Source: Clostridiaceae bacterium Marseille-Q3526 (GTDB lineage: Bacteria; Bacillota; Clostridia; Lachnospirales; Lachnospiraceae). From it: DNA of 64,000 nt. This document shows, one piece after another, positions 5,137 through 14,455 of this stretch; the stretch's first letter is position 1, and the number at the start of each line of letters is the position of its first letter. Under the pieces are notes generated by a model. That model was not told the DNA's origin. It saw nothing but the letters and a program-made list of their open reading frames with translations, and ran no database searches. The stretch lies in the NCBI GenBank assembly GCA_018223375.1, contig JAGTTS010000002.1:124001-188000 (forward strand), written 5' to 3'. The translations under genes were made by a program, and so were the position numbers.

Positions 5137-6240
5137 ATGATAACAATAAGCCTATGCATGATTGTAAAAGATGAGGAGAAGGTGCTGAAAAGATGCCTGG
5201 ACAGCGCCGTAAGCTTTGCGGATGAGATCATTATTGTAGATACAGGATCCTCGGATTCCACAAAGAAAATAGCAGAGACATATACAAAAAAAGTTTATGA
5301 TTTCACTTGGAACGGTGATTTTTCAGCTGCCAGAAACGAGGCGTTTCGCCATGCAGAAATGGATTACTGCATGTGGCTGGATGCAGATGATATTGTTTCT
5401 GAGCCTGAGCAGAAAAAAATACAGAGGCTGAAGGAGGAGCTGGATGATGATACTTCCATTGTCATGATGAAATATAGTATGGGGTTTGACAAGACAGGCA
5501 GCCCCTCCCTTTCTTATTATAGAGAGCGCCTTATAAAAAATCACGAGGGATTTTGCTGGCAGGGAAAAGTCCATGAAGCAGTCGCTTTATCCGGAAAGAT
5601 TTTATACACAGATATTGAAATTGAGCACAGGAAAACAGAGAAGGGAAAAGAAGGCCAGAGGCGGAATTTGAGCATCTACAGAAAGATGAAAGAGGAGAAG
5701 GTTCCATTTACTGCCAGAGATTTGTTTTATTATGGAAGAGAACTCTACTATGCGGCCATGGAAAGCACAGAATGTTTCAGGGAGTCTCAGGCAGTTCTGA
5801 CAGAATTTCTCTCCCGCCCGGACGGATGGGCGGAAAATAAAATAGAGGCCTGTCGTTTCCTGGCCCTGTGCCGCCAGGCAGAAGGGGATGAGGAGGGGGC
5901 GCTGGCCTCTCTGCTCCATTCATTTTTTTATGACTGCCCCCGCGCAGAGCTGTGCTGCGATATAGGAGACTGGTTTTTTAAACGGGAAGAATATCGAACT
6001 GCCTCCTTCTGGTATGAGACGGCTTTAAAAGCAAAAACAGACGAGAGAAAAGGCGGATTTATATGCCCGGACTGCGGCGGCTACATTCCGGCGCTTCAGC
6101 TGGCTGTCTGCAGTTACAGGATGGGGGAGACAGAACAGGCGGAGCAATGGAATGAGCTGGCTCTCCGTTTTAAGCCGGAATCAGAAAGCTGCCGCTATAA
6201 TCGGCTGTTTTTCCGGCAGCAGAAAGAAAAAAGTGATTGA
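5137..6240 (+). CDS. SunS-like family 2 glycosyltransferase with TPR-like C-terminal half
   Basis: The 367-residue protein begins with a GT-A fold: SLCMIVKDEEKVLKRCLDS, then DTGSSD (35-40), DFSAARNEAF (61-70) and the metal-binding DADD (82-85). GKVHEAV near 142 fits the acceptor side. The same motif order is found in SunS, which glycosylates a Cys of sublancin, and in many related clostridial transferases of unknown acceptor. The second half is helical with repeating A..Y...G/A patterns, like TPR or Sel1 units, and carries a CPDCGGY motif. No signal peptide or membrane segment is seen, so it acts in the cytosol. No bacteriocin precursor lies beside it; the acceptor is unknown. Confidence 0.85.
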   Translation: MITISLCMIVKDEEKVLKRCLDSAVSFADEIIIVDTGSSDSTKKIAETYTKKVYDFTWNGDFSAARNEAFRHAEMDYCMWLDADDIVSEPEQKKIQRLKEELDDDTSIVMMKYSMGFDKTGSPSLSYYRERLIKNHEGFCWQGKVHEAVALSGKILYTDIEIEHRKTEKGKEGQRRNLSIYRKMKEEKVPFTARDLFYYGRELYYAAMESTECFRESQAVLTEFLSRPDGWAENKIEACRFLALCRQAEGDEEGALASLLHSFFYDCPRAELCCDIGDWFFKREEYRTASFWYETALKAKTDERKGGFICPDCGGYIPALQLAVCSYRMGETEQAEQWNELALRFKPESESCRYNRLFFRQQKEKSD

Positions 6241-6266
6241 AAACATATGTTCGATTGTGCTATAAT
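6237..6266 (+). promoter_or_regulatory. Promoter of the parE-like gene
   Basis: TTGAAA (6237-6242), 18 bases, TATAAT (6261-6266). The -35 overlaps the stop codon of the preceding glycosyltransferase gene. The leader before the start at 6427 is about 150 bases and shows no riboswitch I recognise. Confidence 0.7.
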
Positions 6267-6426
6267 ATTCTTGAAATAATTATGGTTTTGTGCCATAATG
6301 AAAACTATTGCCCAGATCCGGCGGGCCTGGGAGATGAAAAATGAAAATAAAAAAGTACAGAGCAAAAGAGCTGTGTATGTTAGACAGCGGCAGGAATACT
6401 GCCGGATAGAGAGATGGAGGAACATT

Positions 6427-8346
6427 ATGGGTAAGTCACAGTATGACGCGGACAGTATTACCGTACTGGAAGGGCTGGAAGCAGTGCGCAAGCGCCCCGG
6501 CATGTATATTGGAGGCGTTGGGACCAAAGGACTGAATCACCTGATTTATGAGATTGTAGATAATTCTGTAGACGAGCATCTGGCAGGAGCCTGCACCTCG
6601 ATTTGGGTGACTCTGGAATCGGACGGTTCCTGTACGGTCAGAGACAATGGCCGCGGTATTCCTGTGGAAATGCATAAAAAGGGCGTGTCGGCAGAGAGGG
6701 TAGTGTTGTCGACTCTCCACGCAGGCGGCAAGTTTGACAATGCGGCCTATAAGACCAGCGGAGGCCTTCACGGCGTCGGCTCCTCTGTGGTGAACGCCCT
6801 GTCAGAGCGCCTGGATATCAGGATTTATAAGAACGGGCAGATTCATCATGACGCATACAGGCGGGGCCTTCCTGTAGTGGAGTTGGTGGACGGCCTTCTT
6901 CCTGTCATTGGAAAGACGAAGGAGACGGGAACCAGCATTAATTTTCTTCCTGACGATACGATTTTTGAGAAGACAAAGTTTAAGGCGGAGTGGCTGAAGA
7001 GCAGACTGCATGAGACGGCCTACTTAAATCCGGCGCTGACAATCCATTATGAAAATAAGCGCTCCGGCGAGGAGGAGCAGATTACATACTCTGAACCGGA
7101 GGGGATCGTTGCCTATGTGAAGGAGATTAATGCTGGGAAGACAGCCCTCCACGATCCGATTTATATGAAGGGAACGGTAGACGGAATTGAGGTGGAGGCG
7201 GCGATCCAGTTCGTAGATACGTTTGAGGAAAATATTCTGGGCTTTTGCAATAATATTTTTACGCAGGAGGGAGGAACCCATCTGGCTGGGTTTAAGACGA
7301 AATTTACCATGCTGATTAACAGCTACGCCAGAGAACTGGGTATCTTAAAGGAAAAGGACGCGAATTTTACAGGAGCCGACACGAGAAACGGCATGACGGC
7401 AGTGATCGCCGTAAAGCACCCGGATCCGATTTTTGAGGGACAGACGAAAACGAAACTGGCCAGCGCAGACGCCACAAAAGCGGTATTTACTCTGGCGGGA
7501 GATGAGCTTCAGCGCTTTTTTGACAGGAATATCGAAACGTTAAAGGCTGTCATCAGCTGTGCGGAAAAATCCGCAAAGATCCGCAGGGCGGAGGAGAAGG
7601 CGAAGACAAATATGCTCACAAAGTCGCGTTTTTCCTTTGACAGCAATGGAAAGCTGGCCAACTGCGAGAGCAGGGATGCCGAAAAGTGTGAGATTTTTAT
7701 TGTTGAGGGAGATTCAGCCGGCGGCTCGGCCAAGATGGGAAGAAACCGGCAGTATCAGGCGATTCTTCCTATCAGGGGAAAGATTTTGAACGTGGAGAAA
7801 GCTTCCATGGACAAGGTTCTGGCTAACGCGGAGATTAAGACCATGATCAATGCCTTTGGATGCGGCTTTTCTGAGGGCTATGGCAATGATTTTGATATTA
7901 CGAAGCTCAGATACCATAAAATTATTCTGATGACAGATGCGGATGTGGACGGAAGCCATATTGATACGCTTCTTCTGACCTTCCTTTACCGATTTATGCC
8001 CGACTTAATTACAGAGGGCCATGTGTACATTGCCATGCCGCCCCTGTTTAAGGTGATTCCCAAAAAGGGAGAGGAGCAGTATTTGTATGATGAGAAAGCG
8101 CTGGAGCGGTACAGAAAGAACCACACGGGAAGCTTTACTCTGCAGAGATATAAGGGACTGGGAGAGATGGATGCCGAACAGCTCTGGGAAACTACGCTGA
8201 ATCCAGAGAACCGGGTGTTAAAGCAGGTGGAAATTGAGGACGCCAGGATGGCTTCCGAGATTACAGAGATGCTGATGGGAAGCGACGTGCCGCCGAGACG
8301 GAAGTTTATCTATGACCATGCAGACGAGGCGGAGATCGACACCTAG
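6427..8346 (+). CDS. parE: Type IIA DNA topoisomerase, B subunit (ParE-like)
   Basis: I choose ATG 6427, behind GATGGAGGAACATT; the frame extends upstream but without a family-like start. The 639-residue product has the GHKL ATPase domain (EIVDNSVDEHLAG near 41-53, the GRGIPV motif, GLHGVGSSVVNAL), the transducer domain, and the TOPRIM domain with EGDSAGGSAK near 426 and DADVDGSHI near 503. It ends with RRKFI..HA. Together with the A subunit it cuts both strands and passes DNA at the cost of ATP. The length and lack of the long GyrB insert fit ParE or a compact GyrB. I prefer the topoisomerase IV type because its partner lacks a GyrA box. Confidence 0.9.
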   Translation: MGKSQYDADSITVLEGLEAVRKRPGMYIGGVGTKGLNHLIYEIVDNSVDEHLAGACTSIWVTLESDGSCTVRDNGRGIPVEMHKKGVSAERVVLSTLHAGGKFDNAAYKTSGGLHGVGSSVVNALSERLDIRIYKNGQIHHDAYRRGLPVVELVDGLLPVIGKTKETGTSINFLPDDTIFEKTKFKAEWLKSRLHETAYLNPALTIHYENKRSGEEEQITYSEPEGIVAYVKEINAGKTALHDPIYMKGTVDGIEVEAAIQFVDTFEENILGFCNNIFTQEGGTHLAGFKTKFTMLINSYARELGILKEKDANFTGADTRNGMTAVIAVKHPDPIFEGQTKTKLASADATKAVFTLAGDELQRFFDRNIETLKAVISCAEKSAKIRRAEEKAKTNMLTKSRFSFDSNGKLANCESRDAEKCEIFIVEGDSAGGSAKMGRNRQYQAILPIRGKILNVEKASMDKVLANAEIKTMINAFGCGFSEGYGNDFDITKLRYHKIILMTDADVDGSHIDTLLLTFLYRFMPDLITEGHVYIAMPPLFKVIPKKGEEQYLYDEKALERYRKNHTGSFTLQRYKGLGEMDAEQLWETTLNPENRVLKQVEIEDARMASEITEMLMGSDVPPRRKFIYDHADEAEIDT

Positions 8347-8414
8347 CCGGACAGCTGGCGTTCAAAAACGGCTTTGCAATATTGAAGGAAAAGTAGTGAG
8401 AGGAAAATAGACGG

Positions 8415-10658
8415 ATGTCAGAGAAAATTATAAAAACAGAGTATTCGGAGGAAATGCAGCGCAGTTACATGAATTATTCCATGAGCGTAATCACCTCCCG
8501 GGCGATTCCCGATGCAAGGGACGGTCTGAAACCAGTGCAGAGGCGCGTGCTCTACGATATGAGCGAGCTGCATCTGGGGCACGATAAACCTCACAGAAAA
8601 TCGGCCCGTATCGTAGGAGATACCATGGGTAAATATCATCCTCACGGAGACAGCTCCATTTATGAGACGCTGGTGGTTCTTTCCCAGATGTTTAAGAAGG
8701 GAATGCCTCTGGTGGACGGACATGGAAACTTCGGATCCATCGAGGGCGACGGAGCGGCTGCCATGCGTTATACGGAGGCCCGCCTGGAGAAGTTTGCCGA
8801 GGAAGTTTACTTAAAGGATCTGGATAAGACAGTTAACTTTGTTCCCAACTATGACGAGACAGAGAAAGAGCCGGAGGTTCTTCCGGTCCGCGTTCCCAAT
8901 CTCCTGATTAATGGCGCGGAGGGAATCGCCGTAGGAATGAGCACAAGCATTCCGCCGCACAATTTAGGAGAGGTAATTGACACGGTTCAGGCTTACATTG
9001 ATAATCAGGAGATGGATACGGCTTCGCTTCTGGAATATCTTCATGGGCCGGATTTTCCCACAGGAGGCATCATCGCCAACAAGAAGGATCTGCCTGCTAT
9101 CTACGAGACTGGAACTGGAAAAATTAAGCTCCGGGCTAGGATGGAGGTAGAGCTGGGAAAGAGGAAGGCAGATAAGGACAAGCTGGTAATTACAGAGATC
9201 CCCTATACCATGATTGGCGCAGGAATTAATAAGTGCCTCATGGATATCGCCGACCTGGTAGAGTCTAAAAAACTGACGGATGTGGTGGATATTTCCAACC
9301 AGTCCAATAAAGAAGGAATCCGTATTGTGCTGGAACTCAGAAAAGATGCGGATATTGAAAAAATTAAGAATATTCTTTATAAAAAGACAAAACTGGAGGA
9401 TACCTACGGAGTCAATATGCTTGCCATTGTGAAGGGCAGGCCTGAGACGCTGAATCTGAGGGGGATTTTAAAGAATTATCTGGACTTCCAGTATGAAAAT
9501 AATACGAGAAAATACCAGGTGCTGCTTCAGAAGGAGCAGGAAAAAAAGGAGATACAGGAGGGACTGATAAAGGCCTGCGATATCATTGATTTGATCATCG
9601 CTGTTCTCCGGGGCTCTAAAAATTTAAAGGACGCCAAAGCGTGCCTGATGGAGGGAGATATTTCAAAGATCCAGTTCCGTGTTCCCGGCTTTGAGGAGGA
9701 GGCAAAAAAGCTGTGCTTTACAGAACGGCAGGCATCTGCGATTCTGGAAATGCGCCTCTATAAGCTGATTGGCCTGGAAATCCTGGCATTAGAAAAGGAA
9801 CACAAAGAGACTCTCAGGAAGATCAGAGAATATGAAAAAATTCTGTCCAGCAGAGACGCCATGGATCAGGTGATCAAGGAAGATTTGAATTCTATTAAAG
9901 AGGAATTTTCCAGCCCGAGGCGGACAGGAATTGAGGACGGCAGGGAGGCTGTCTACGACGAGAGCGCAGTGGAAGTTAGGGAAGTAGTATTTGTCATGGA
10001 CCGGTTCGGCTACAGCCGCATACTGGAGCGCTCTACCTACGACCGAAATCAGGAGACAGTGGACAGTGAACATTCCCATGTGGTCTGCTGCCTGAATACG
10101 GACAAGATCTGTCTGTTTACCAATACAGGCGCACTTCACCAGGTCAAGGTGGCGGACATACCTCTTGGAAAACTCAGGGATAAGGGAACTCCCATTGACA
10201 ATCTCTGCAAGTATGACGGCACAAAAGAAGAAATCGTATTTTTGACCAACGCTGCGGCTCTGCCAGGCCATATTTTACTGTTTGCCACAAAAGGCGCGAT
10301 GCTCAAGCAGGTGCCGGGAGAAGAGTTTGAGACAAATAACAGAATGGTGGCGGCCACAAAGCTGGCGGACGGAGATCAGGTGGCTGATATTCAGATGATG
10401 GACGGAGCCAGAGAGGCGGTTCTCCAGACGGATCATGGCGTCTTTCTCCGGTTTGCTGCGGAGGAGATACCCGTTCAGAAGAAAAATGCCAAGGGAGTCA
10501 GAGGAATTAAACTGTCTAAGGAAGAGCAGCTGGAGACCGTGTACCTGCTGGGAGAGAATACAGACAATATTGCCGTATACAAAGAAAAACAGGTGCATTT
10601 AAACCGGCTTAAGCTCAGCCACAGGGATGGAAAAGGAAGCAGAACCCGGCTGAATTAA
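8415..10658 (+). CDS. parC: Type IIA DNA topoisomerase, A subunit (ParC-like)
   Basis: A 747-residue cleavage subunit. The winged-helix part carries HPHGDSSIYETLV near 75-87 (the quinolone-interaction region, with Ser and Glu at the usual positions) and the catalytic Tyr near 119 in AMRYTEARLE. A coiled-coil tower with LEMRLYKL follows, then a C-terminal beta-pinwheel of about 250 residues. The canonical GyrA box (QRRGGKG-like) is absent; the nearest element is KKNAKGVRGI. That argues against supercoiling gyrase and for a decatenating, topoisomerase IV-like enzyme. It lies 68 bases after the B subunit and is presumably cotranscribed. Confidence 0.9.
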   Translation: MSEKIIKTEYSEEMQRSYMNYSMSVITSRAIPDARDGLKPVQRRVLYDMSELHLGHDKPHRKSARIVGDTMGKYHPHGDSSIYETLVVLSQMFKKGMPLVDGHGNFGSIEGDGAAAMRYTEARLEKFAEEVYLKDLDKTVNFVPNYDETEKEPEVLPVRVPNLLINGAEGIAVGMSTSIPPHNLGEVIDTVQAYIDNQEMDTASLLEYLHGPDFPTGGIIANKKDLPAIYETGTGKIKLRARMEVELGKRKADKDKLVITEIPYTMIGAGINKCLMDIADLVESKKLTDVVDISNQSNKEGIRIVLELRKDADIEKIKNILYKKTKLEDTYGVNMLAIVKGRPETLNLRGILKNYLDFQYENNTRKYQVLLQKEQEKKEIQEGLIKACDIIDLIIAVLRGSKNLKDAKACLMEGDISKIQFRVPGFEEEAKKLCFTERQASAILEMRLYKLIGLEILALEKEHKETLRKIREYEKILSSRDAMDQVIKEDLNSIKEEFSSPRRTGIEDGREAVYDESAVEVREVVFVMDRFGYSRILERSTYDRNQETVDSEHSHVVCCLNTDKICLFTNTGALHQVKVADIPLGKLRDKGTPIDNLCKYDGTKEEIVFLTNAAALPGHILLFATKGAMLKQVPGEEFETNNRMVAATKLADGDQVADIQMMDGAREAVLQTDHGVFLRFAAEEIPVQKKNAKGVRGIKLSKEEQLETVYLLGENTDNIAVYKEKQVHLNRLKLSHRDGKGSRTRLN

Positions 10659-10681
10659 GCCGCCGCGCCCTTGACTTTAAA

Positions 10682-10710
10682 TTGACATTGTTTTGTATTC
10701 ATGCTACATT
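10682..10710 (+). promoter_or_regulatory. Promoter of the nucleoside salvage operon
   Basis: TTGACA (10682-10687), 17 bases, TACATT (10705-10710). It lies in the gap between the topoisomerase pair and the amidohydrolase gene. Confidence 0.65.
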
Positions 10711-10731
10711 TATATAGTATAGAAAGGTATG

Positions 10732-10760
10732 ATCTGCCGGCAGGCAAACCGCCGGCAGAT
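10732..10760 (+). promoter_or_regulatory. Leader hairpin before the amidohydrolase gene
   Basis: ATCTGCCGGC and GCCGGCAGAT are 10-bp perfect arms around a 9-base loop, about 20 bases past the -10 region. No T-run follows, so it is not a plain terminator. It may stabilise the mRNA 5' end or serve as a protein target. It is not a purine riboswitch. Confidence 0.5.
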
Positions 10761-10795
10761 TCAGAAGAAAAAGCGTTTCAGACAGGAGACAGAGT

Positions 10796-12088
10796 ATGAA
10801 GATAGGAACAGCAGGCAGTATTGTATTGACAGAAGAACAGAAGCAGGAACTGGCAGAGCTGGGCCATGCTCTTTTCGCCTGCCCGGAACTGGGATTTAAG
10901 GAAGTGAAATCAAGCGGGATTCTCACTTCTTTTTTAATCAAAGAAGGATTTTCGGTGGAAACAGGCTTAAGTGTGACGGGACTGAAGGCGGGGCTGGGAA
11001 CAGGGGACGGCTATCATATCGCCCTGGTAGCGGATATGGACGCCCTGGAAGTCAGGATTCAGGATCAGCCCTGTGCATTTCACTCCTGCGGCCACAGCAT
11101 TCAGACAGCTGTTATGGCTTATGCCATGAAGCTTTTAAAGGAGCGGGGGATTGCGGAGAAATCAGGCGGGCGCGTCAGCTTTATTGCGGCTCCGGCCGAG
11201 GAATTTATTGATTTTGACAGCCGCAGAGCCATGCAGCAGGAAGGAAAAATCCAGTATTTTTCCGGAAAGCAGGATATGATAGCAAACGGCGTATTTGACG
11301 ATGTAGACTGTGTGATTTCCATGCATGTGAATGGAGACAGCGGGGAGCTGATGTTTGATGTCCAGTCCTCTCTGGCAGGCTTTACTGTCAAGAAGGCAGT
11401 GTTCCACGGAAAGGCATCCCACTCCGGTGCGGCGCCGCATCTGGGGCGGAACGCGCTTCACGCCGCCAGTCTGGCTATGAATGCCATTGCCTATATGAAG
11501 GATCAGTTTCCGGCTGAGGCAGGCCTTCAGCTGCATCCGGTGCTTACTTCCTGCGGGGGAAGCGTCAATGTAATTCCGGAGGAGGCTGTGCTGGAAACCT
11601 ATATCCGGGCCAACACACTGGAGACGCTTCTGGAAGCGGAGAAGAAATTTGACGATTGTGTGATTCACTGCGCCAGGGCGCTGGGCATGACTGCTCAGGT
11701 GGAGCGCACGGCAGGATATATGCCTCTTCACCAGTCAGAGGAGATTTCGGACGTGATTCACAGACAGATGCTTTCCCTGTGCAGAGAAGACCAGATTGTA
11801 AAACAGGTAGTTTCAGGCGCTTCCGGAGATATCGGAGATCTGGGATATCTGATTCCAGCGGTCCAGTTCGGTTTTTCCGGTATTTCAGGCAGGATTCACA
11901 GCGCGGAATTTTCAATTTCAAATGAAGAAAACGCATATTTCAATACTCTTAAAATTGTAACAGCCGCAGTGGAGGAGATCCTGACGCATCCAGAGCTTCA
12001 GGTGAAAAATCCTGATTTTGCAGAAAAAAAGAATTTTTATATGAAGGAATGGCTGCGCCGCCCTTCGGAAGAGAAAAACATGGAATAA
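10796..12088 (+). CDS. M20-family amidohydrolase
   Basis: A 430-residue zinc- or manganese-dependent amidase or carboxypeptidase of the M20 type. Visible elements are DMDAL (first metal ligand), HSCGHS (second), AAPAEEF with the catalytic Glu pair, and GKASHSGAAPHLGRNAL in the dimerisation lid. A late GRIHSAEFS motif supplies the last His. Such enzymes remove acyl or aminoacyl groups, release indole-acetate conjugates, or open carbamoyl intermediates. The substrate here is unknown. It heads the nucleoside uptake operon, which hints at an amide connected with purine or nucleoside use, but that is inference. The stop is 75 bases before deoD. Confidence 0.85.
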   Translation: MKIGTAGSIVLTEEQKQELAELGHALFACPELGFKEVKSSGILTSFLIKEGFSVETGLSVTGLKAGLGTGDGYHIALVADMDALEVRIQDQPCAFHSCGHSIQTAVMAYAMKLLKERGIAEKSGGRVSFIAAPAEEFIDFDSRRAMQQEGKIQYFSGKQDMIANGVFDDVDCVISMHVNGDSGELMFDVQSSLAGFTVKKAVFHGKASHSGAAPHLGRNALHAASLAMNAIAYMKDQFPAEAGLQLHPVLTSCGGSVNVIPEEAVLETYIRANTLETLLEAEKKFDDCVIHCARALGMTAQVERTAGYMPLHQSEEISDVIHRQMLSLCREDQIVKQVVSGASGDIGDLGYLIPAVQFGFSGISGRIHSAEFSISNEENAYFNTLKIVTAAVEEILTHPELQVKNPDFAEKKNFYMKEWLRRPSEEKNME

Positions 12089-12163
12089 AACTGCAAGAGA
12101 GCAGGGATACAGCTTTGCGAAGCAGCAGTTTTAGAATAAATTATATTTCAGGAGGAAAATCAA

Positions 12164-12883
12164 ATGGAAGAGAACAGAGTGCCAACCCCTCACATTGGAG
12201 CACAGGCAGGAGAGATTGCGGAGACTATTCTTCTCCCGGGAGATCCGCTCCGGGCAAAATATATTGCAGACAATTTTCTGACAGATGTAAAGCAGTTTAA
12301 CGGAGTCAGAAACATGTTCGGATATACCGGATACTATAAGGGAAAGAGAGTGTCTGTCATGGGCACAGGCATGGGATGCCCGTCTATCGGAATCTATTCC
12401 TATGAGCTGATTCATTTTTACGGCTGCAAGAACCTGATCCGCGTAGGTACGGCAGGAGCGCTGCAGGAGAATGTGAAGATCCGAGATCTTGTAATCGGAA
12501 TGGGAGCCTGCACCACATCCAACTACGTGAAGCAGTTCAGACTGCCGGGAGATTACTCCTGCATCTGCAGCTTTGAGCTTTTGGAGAAGGCAGTCCAGGC
12601 AGCCAGAAATAAGGGAATGAATTTCCATGTGGGAAATATTTTAAGTTCCGATATGTTCTACAACCCAGAGCTTCCGCCGGTTGGACTTGGCTGGGATAAG
12701 ATGGGCGTTCTGGCAGTTGAGATGGAGGCGGCAGCCCTGTACAGCAACGCAGCTGCAGCCGGCGTAAACGCTCTCTGCATCTTAACAATTTCTGATTCTG
12801 CCGTAACAGGAGAAGCAACGACTGCCGAGGAGCGTCAGACGACTTTCACCAACATGATGGAAGTTGCCCTGGAGTTAGCGTAA
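12164..12883 (+). CDS. deoD: Purine-nucleoside phosphorylase, DeoD type
   Basis: The 239-residue length and motifs match hexameric bacterial PNP: PHIGAQAGEIAETILLPGDP at the N-terminus for phosphate, GMGCPSIGIYSYEL, RVGTAGAL, VEMEAAALY for the ribose, and ISDSAVTGE with the catalytic Asp for the purine base. It splits purine (deoxy)nucleosides with phosphate into free base and (deoxy)ribose 1-phosphate. AGGAGG lies at a normal distance from ATG 12164. The importer genes directly downstream supply nucleosides, and the adenine deaminase at 17833 can process adenine released by this enzyme. Confidence 0.95.
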   Translation: MEENRVPTPHIGAQAGEIAETILLPGDPLRAKYIADNFLTDVKQFNGVRNMFGYTGYYKGKRVSVMGTGMGCPSIGIYSYELIHFYGCKNLIRVGTAGALQENVKIRDLVIGMGACTTSNYVKQFRLPGDYSCICSFELLEKAVQAARNKGMNFHVGNILSSDMFYNPELPPVGLGWDKMGVLAVEMEAAALYSNAAAAGVNALCILTISDSAVTGEATTAEERQTTFTNMMEVALELA

Positions 12884-12910
12884 ACCGAGAAAAGGTAAGA
12901 GGGAGAAAAC

Positions 12911-14452
12911 ATGGCGGAAGAAATTTTGCGGGTGGAGGATCTGACAAAAATTTACCCGGGCGGTGTTCTGGCCAACTACAACATTAATTTCAGCGTCAAT
13001 AAAGGCGAAATCCACGCTCTTGTAGGTGAAAATGGAGCTGGAAAGTCCACGCTGATGAAAATGCTGTTTGGAATCGAGGAGATTACCAGCGGCAAAGTGT
13101 TCCTCCACGGAAAAGAAGTACATTTTCACTCCAGTAAGGACGCCATTGAACATGGAATTGGAATGGTACACCAGCACATGATGCTGGTTCCTTCCCTGAC
13201 TGTGGCGGAAAATCTGGTGCTGGGGATTGAGAAAAAGAAAGGTCTGTTTCTCGATCAGAAGAAAGCGGTGGAGGAGACGGAGGCGATTTCTCAGAAATAC
13301 AATCTCCATGTGGACGCACAGAAGCGGGTGCGCGACATTTCCATCGGAATGAAGCAGAAGCTGGAAATTCTGAAGACGATGTACAGAGGCGCCAAGATCA
13401 TTATTCTGGACGAGCCTACGGCAGTTTTAGCGCCTCAGGAGACGGAGGAGCTGTTTGAGCAGCTGTTAAATCTGAAAAAAGAGGGATATACCATTATCTT
13501 TATCTCCCATAAGCTCAACGAGGTGAAGTATCTCTGCGACAGACTGACCGTTTTAAAGGATGGACGTTCCATCGGAACCTACAATCTGGCAGATATTACT
13601 CTGGAAGAGATTTCCCGCCTCATGGTAGGCCGCGACGTTAAGCTGGAGTACGACAAGACGTCTCAGGAGTTCGGCGAGAAAATTCTTAAAGTAGAGAATC
13701 TGAATTATACGGACAAGTTCGGCACGAAGAAGCTGGATAATCTCAGCTTTTCCCTGAAGGCCGGGGAGGTTCTGGGCATTGCCGGAATCGAGGGAAACGG
13801 CCAGAAGGAGGCGATGGAGATCCTGACAGGAAACAGAAAGGCGGAAAGCGGATCTGTCTTCTACAAGGGAAAGGATCTGACGAAGCTTTCCATTACGGAC
13901 AACAGAAAGCTGGGAATCGCCCATGTTCCGGAGGATCGAAACTTAAACGGCTGTGCGCCTGAGATGAGCGTGCGGGATAATCTGATTGCCACAAGCCTGA
14001 AGCGTCTTTCTGGAAAGGGAAGTATTCTGAAGCCGGAGGAGATTGAATCCTACTGCGGTAAGTGCGTGGAAGATTTTACGGTTAAGACGATGAATCTGGA
14101 TATCAGCATTAAGAGCCTTTCTGGAGGAAACGTTCAGAAGGCGATTGTGGCCAGAGAGTTTACAGCCGGAGCGGAGATCATTGTGCTGAACCAGCCCACC
14201 AGAGGCGTGGACGTAGGTGCTATGGAGTTCATTCATAAAAAGATTCTGGAAATGCGGGATGAGAAAAAATCCCTGATTTTAGTGAGCGCGGATCTGACGG
14301 AGCTGAGAGCTCTCAGCGACAGAATTATTGTGTTCCACCAGGGAAAGGTAGCGGGAGTAATCAACGACGTTCCCGCGGCGACAGAAGAAGAGCTGGGCCT
14401 GTATATGCTGGGCCTGAAGGAAGATCCCGCAGAAAAATTACAGGAGGCGTAG
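12911..14452 (+). CDS. Nucleoside ABC importer, double ATPase subunit (NupA/RnsB-like)
   Basis: The 513-residue protein has two fused ABC domains like RbsA and NupA. The first has Walker A GENGAGKST, an ISIGMKQKLEIL signature and Walker B IIILDEPTAVL. The second has a degenerate Walker A (GIEGNGQKE), the signature LSGGNVQKAIVAREF and IIVLNQPTRGVD, where Asn replaces the usual Asp. This asymmetry is typical of BMP-linked nucleoside importers. It sits on the inner face of the membrane with the two permeases that follow. The binding lipoprotein is the fourth gene of the set. Confidence 0.93.
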   Translation: MAEEILRVEDLTKIYPGGVLANYNINFSVNKGEIHALVGENGAGKSTLMKMLFGIEEITSGKVFLHGKEVHFHSSKDAIEHGIGMVHQHMMLVPSLTVAENLVLGIEKKKGLFLDQKKAVEETEAISQKYNLHVDAQKRVRDISIGMKQKLEILKTMYRGAKIIILDEPTAVLAPQETEELFEQLLNLKKEGYTIIFISHKLNEVKYLCDRLTVLKDGRSIGTYNLADITLEEISRLMVGRDVKLEYDKTSQEFGEKILKVENLNYTDKFGTKKLDNLSFSLKAGEVLGIAGIEGNGQKEAMEILTGNRKAESGSVFYKGKDLTKLSITDNRKLGIAHVPEDRNLNGCAPEMSVRDNLIATSLKRLSGKGSILKPEEIESYCGKCVEDFTVKTMNLDISIKSLSGGNVQKAIVAREFTAGAEIIVLNQPTRGVDVGAMEFIHKKILEMRDEKKSLILVSADLTELRALSDRIIVFHQGKVAGVINDVPAATEEELGLYMLGLKEDPAEKLQEA

Positions 14453-14455
14453 GAG

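Noticed and set aside
9789..10271. Long antisense frames inside parC, polA, deoD and other genes
   Set aside because: They lack ribosome sites and family matches and lie opposite well-recognised genes; they are shadows of GC-rich third positions.
10659..10795. Purine riboswitch before the nucleoside operon
   Set aside because: The conserved loop and core bases of the G-box are absent; only a simple 10-bp hairpin is present. The regions before ade and the purO-type gene were also read and show none.
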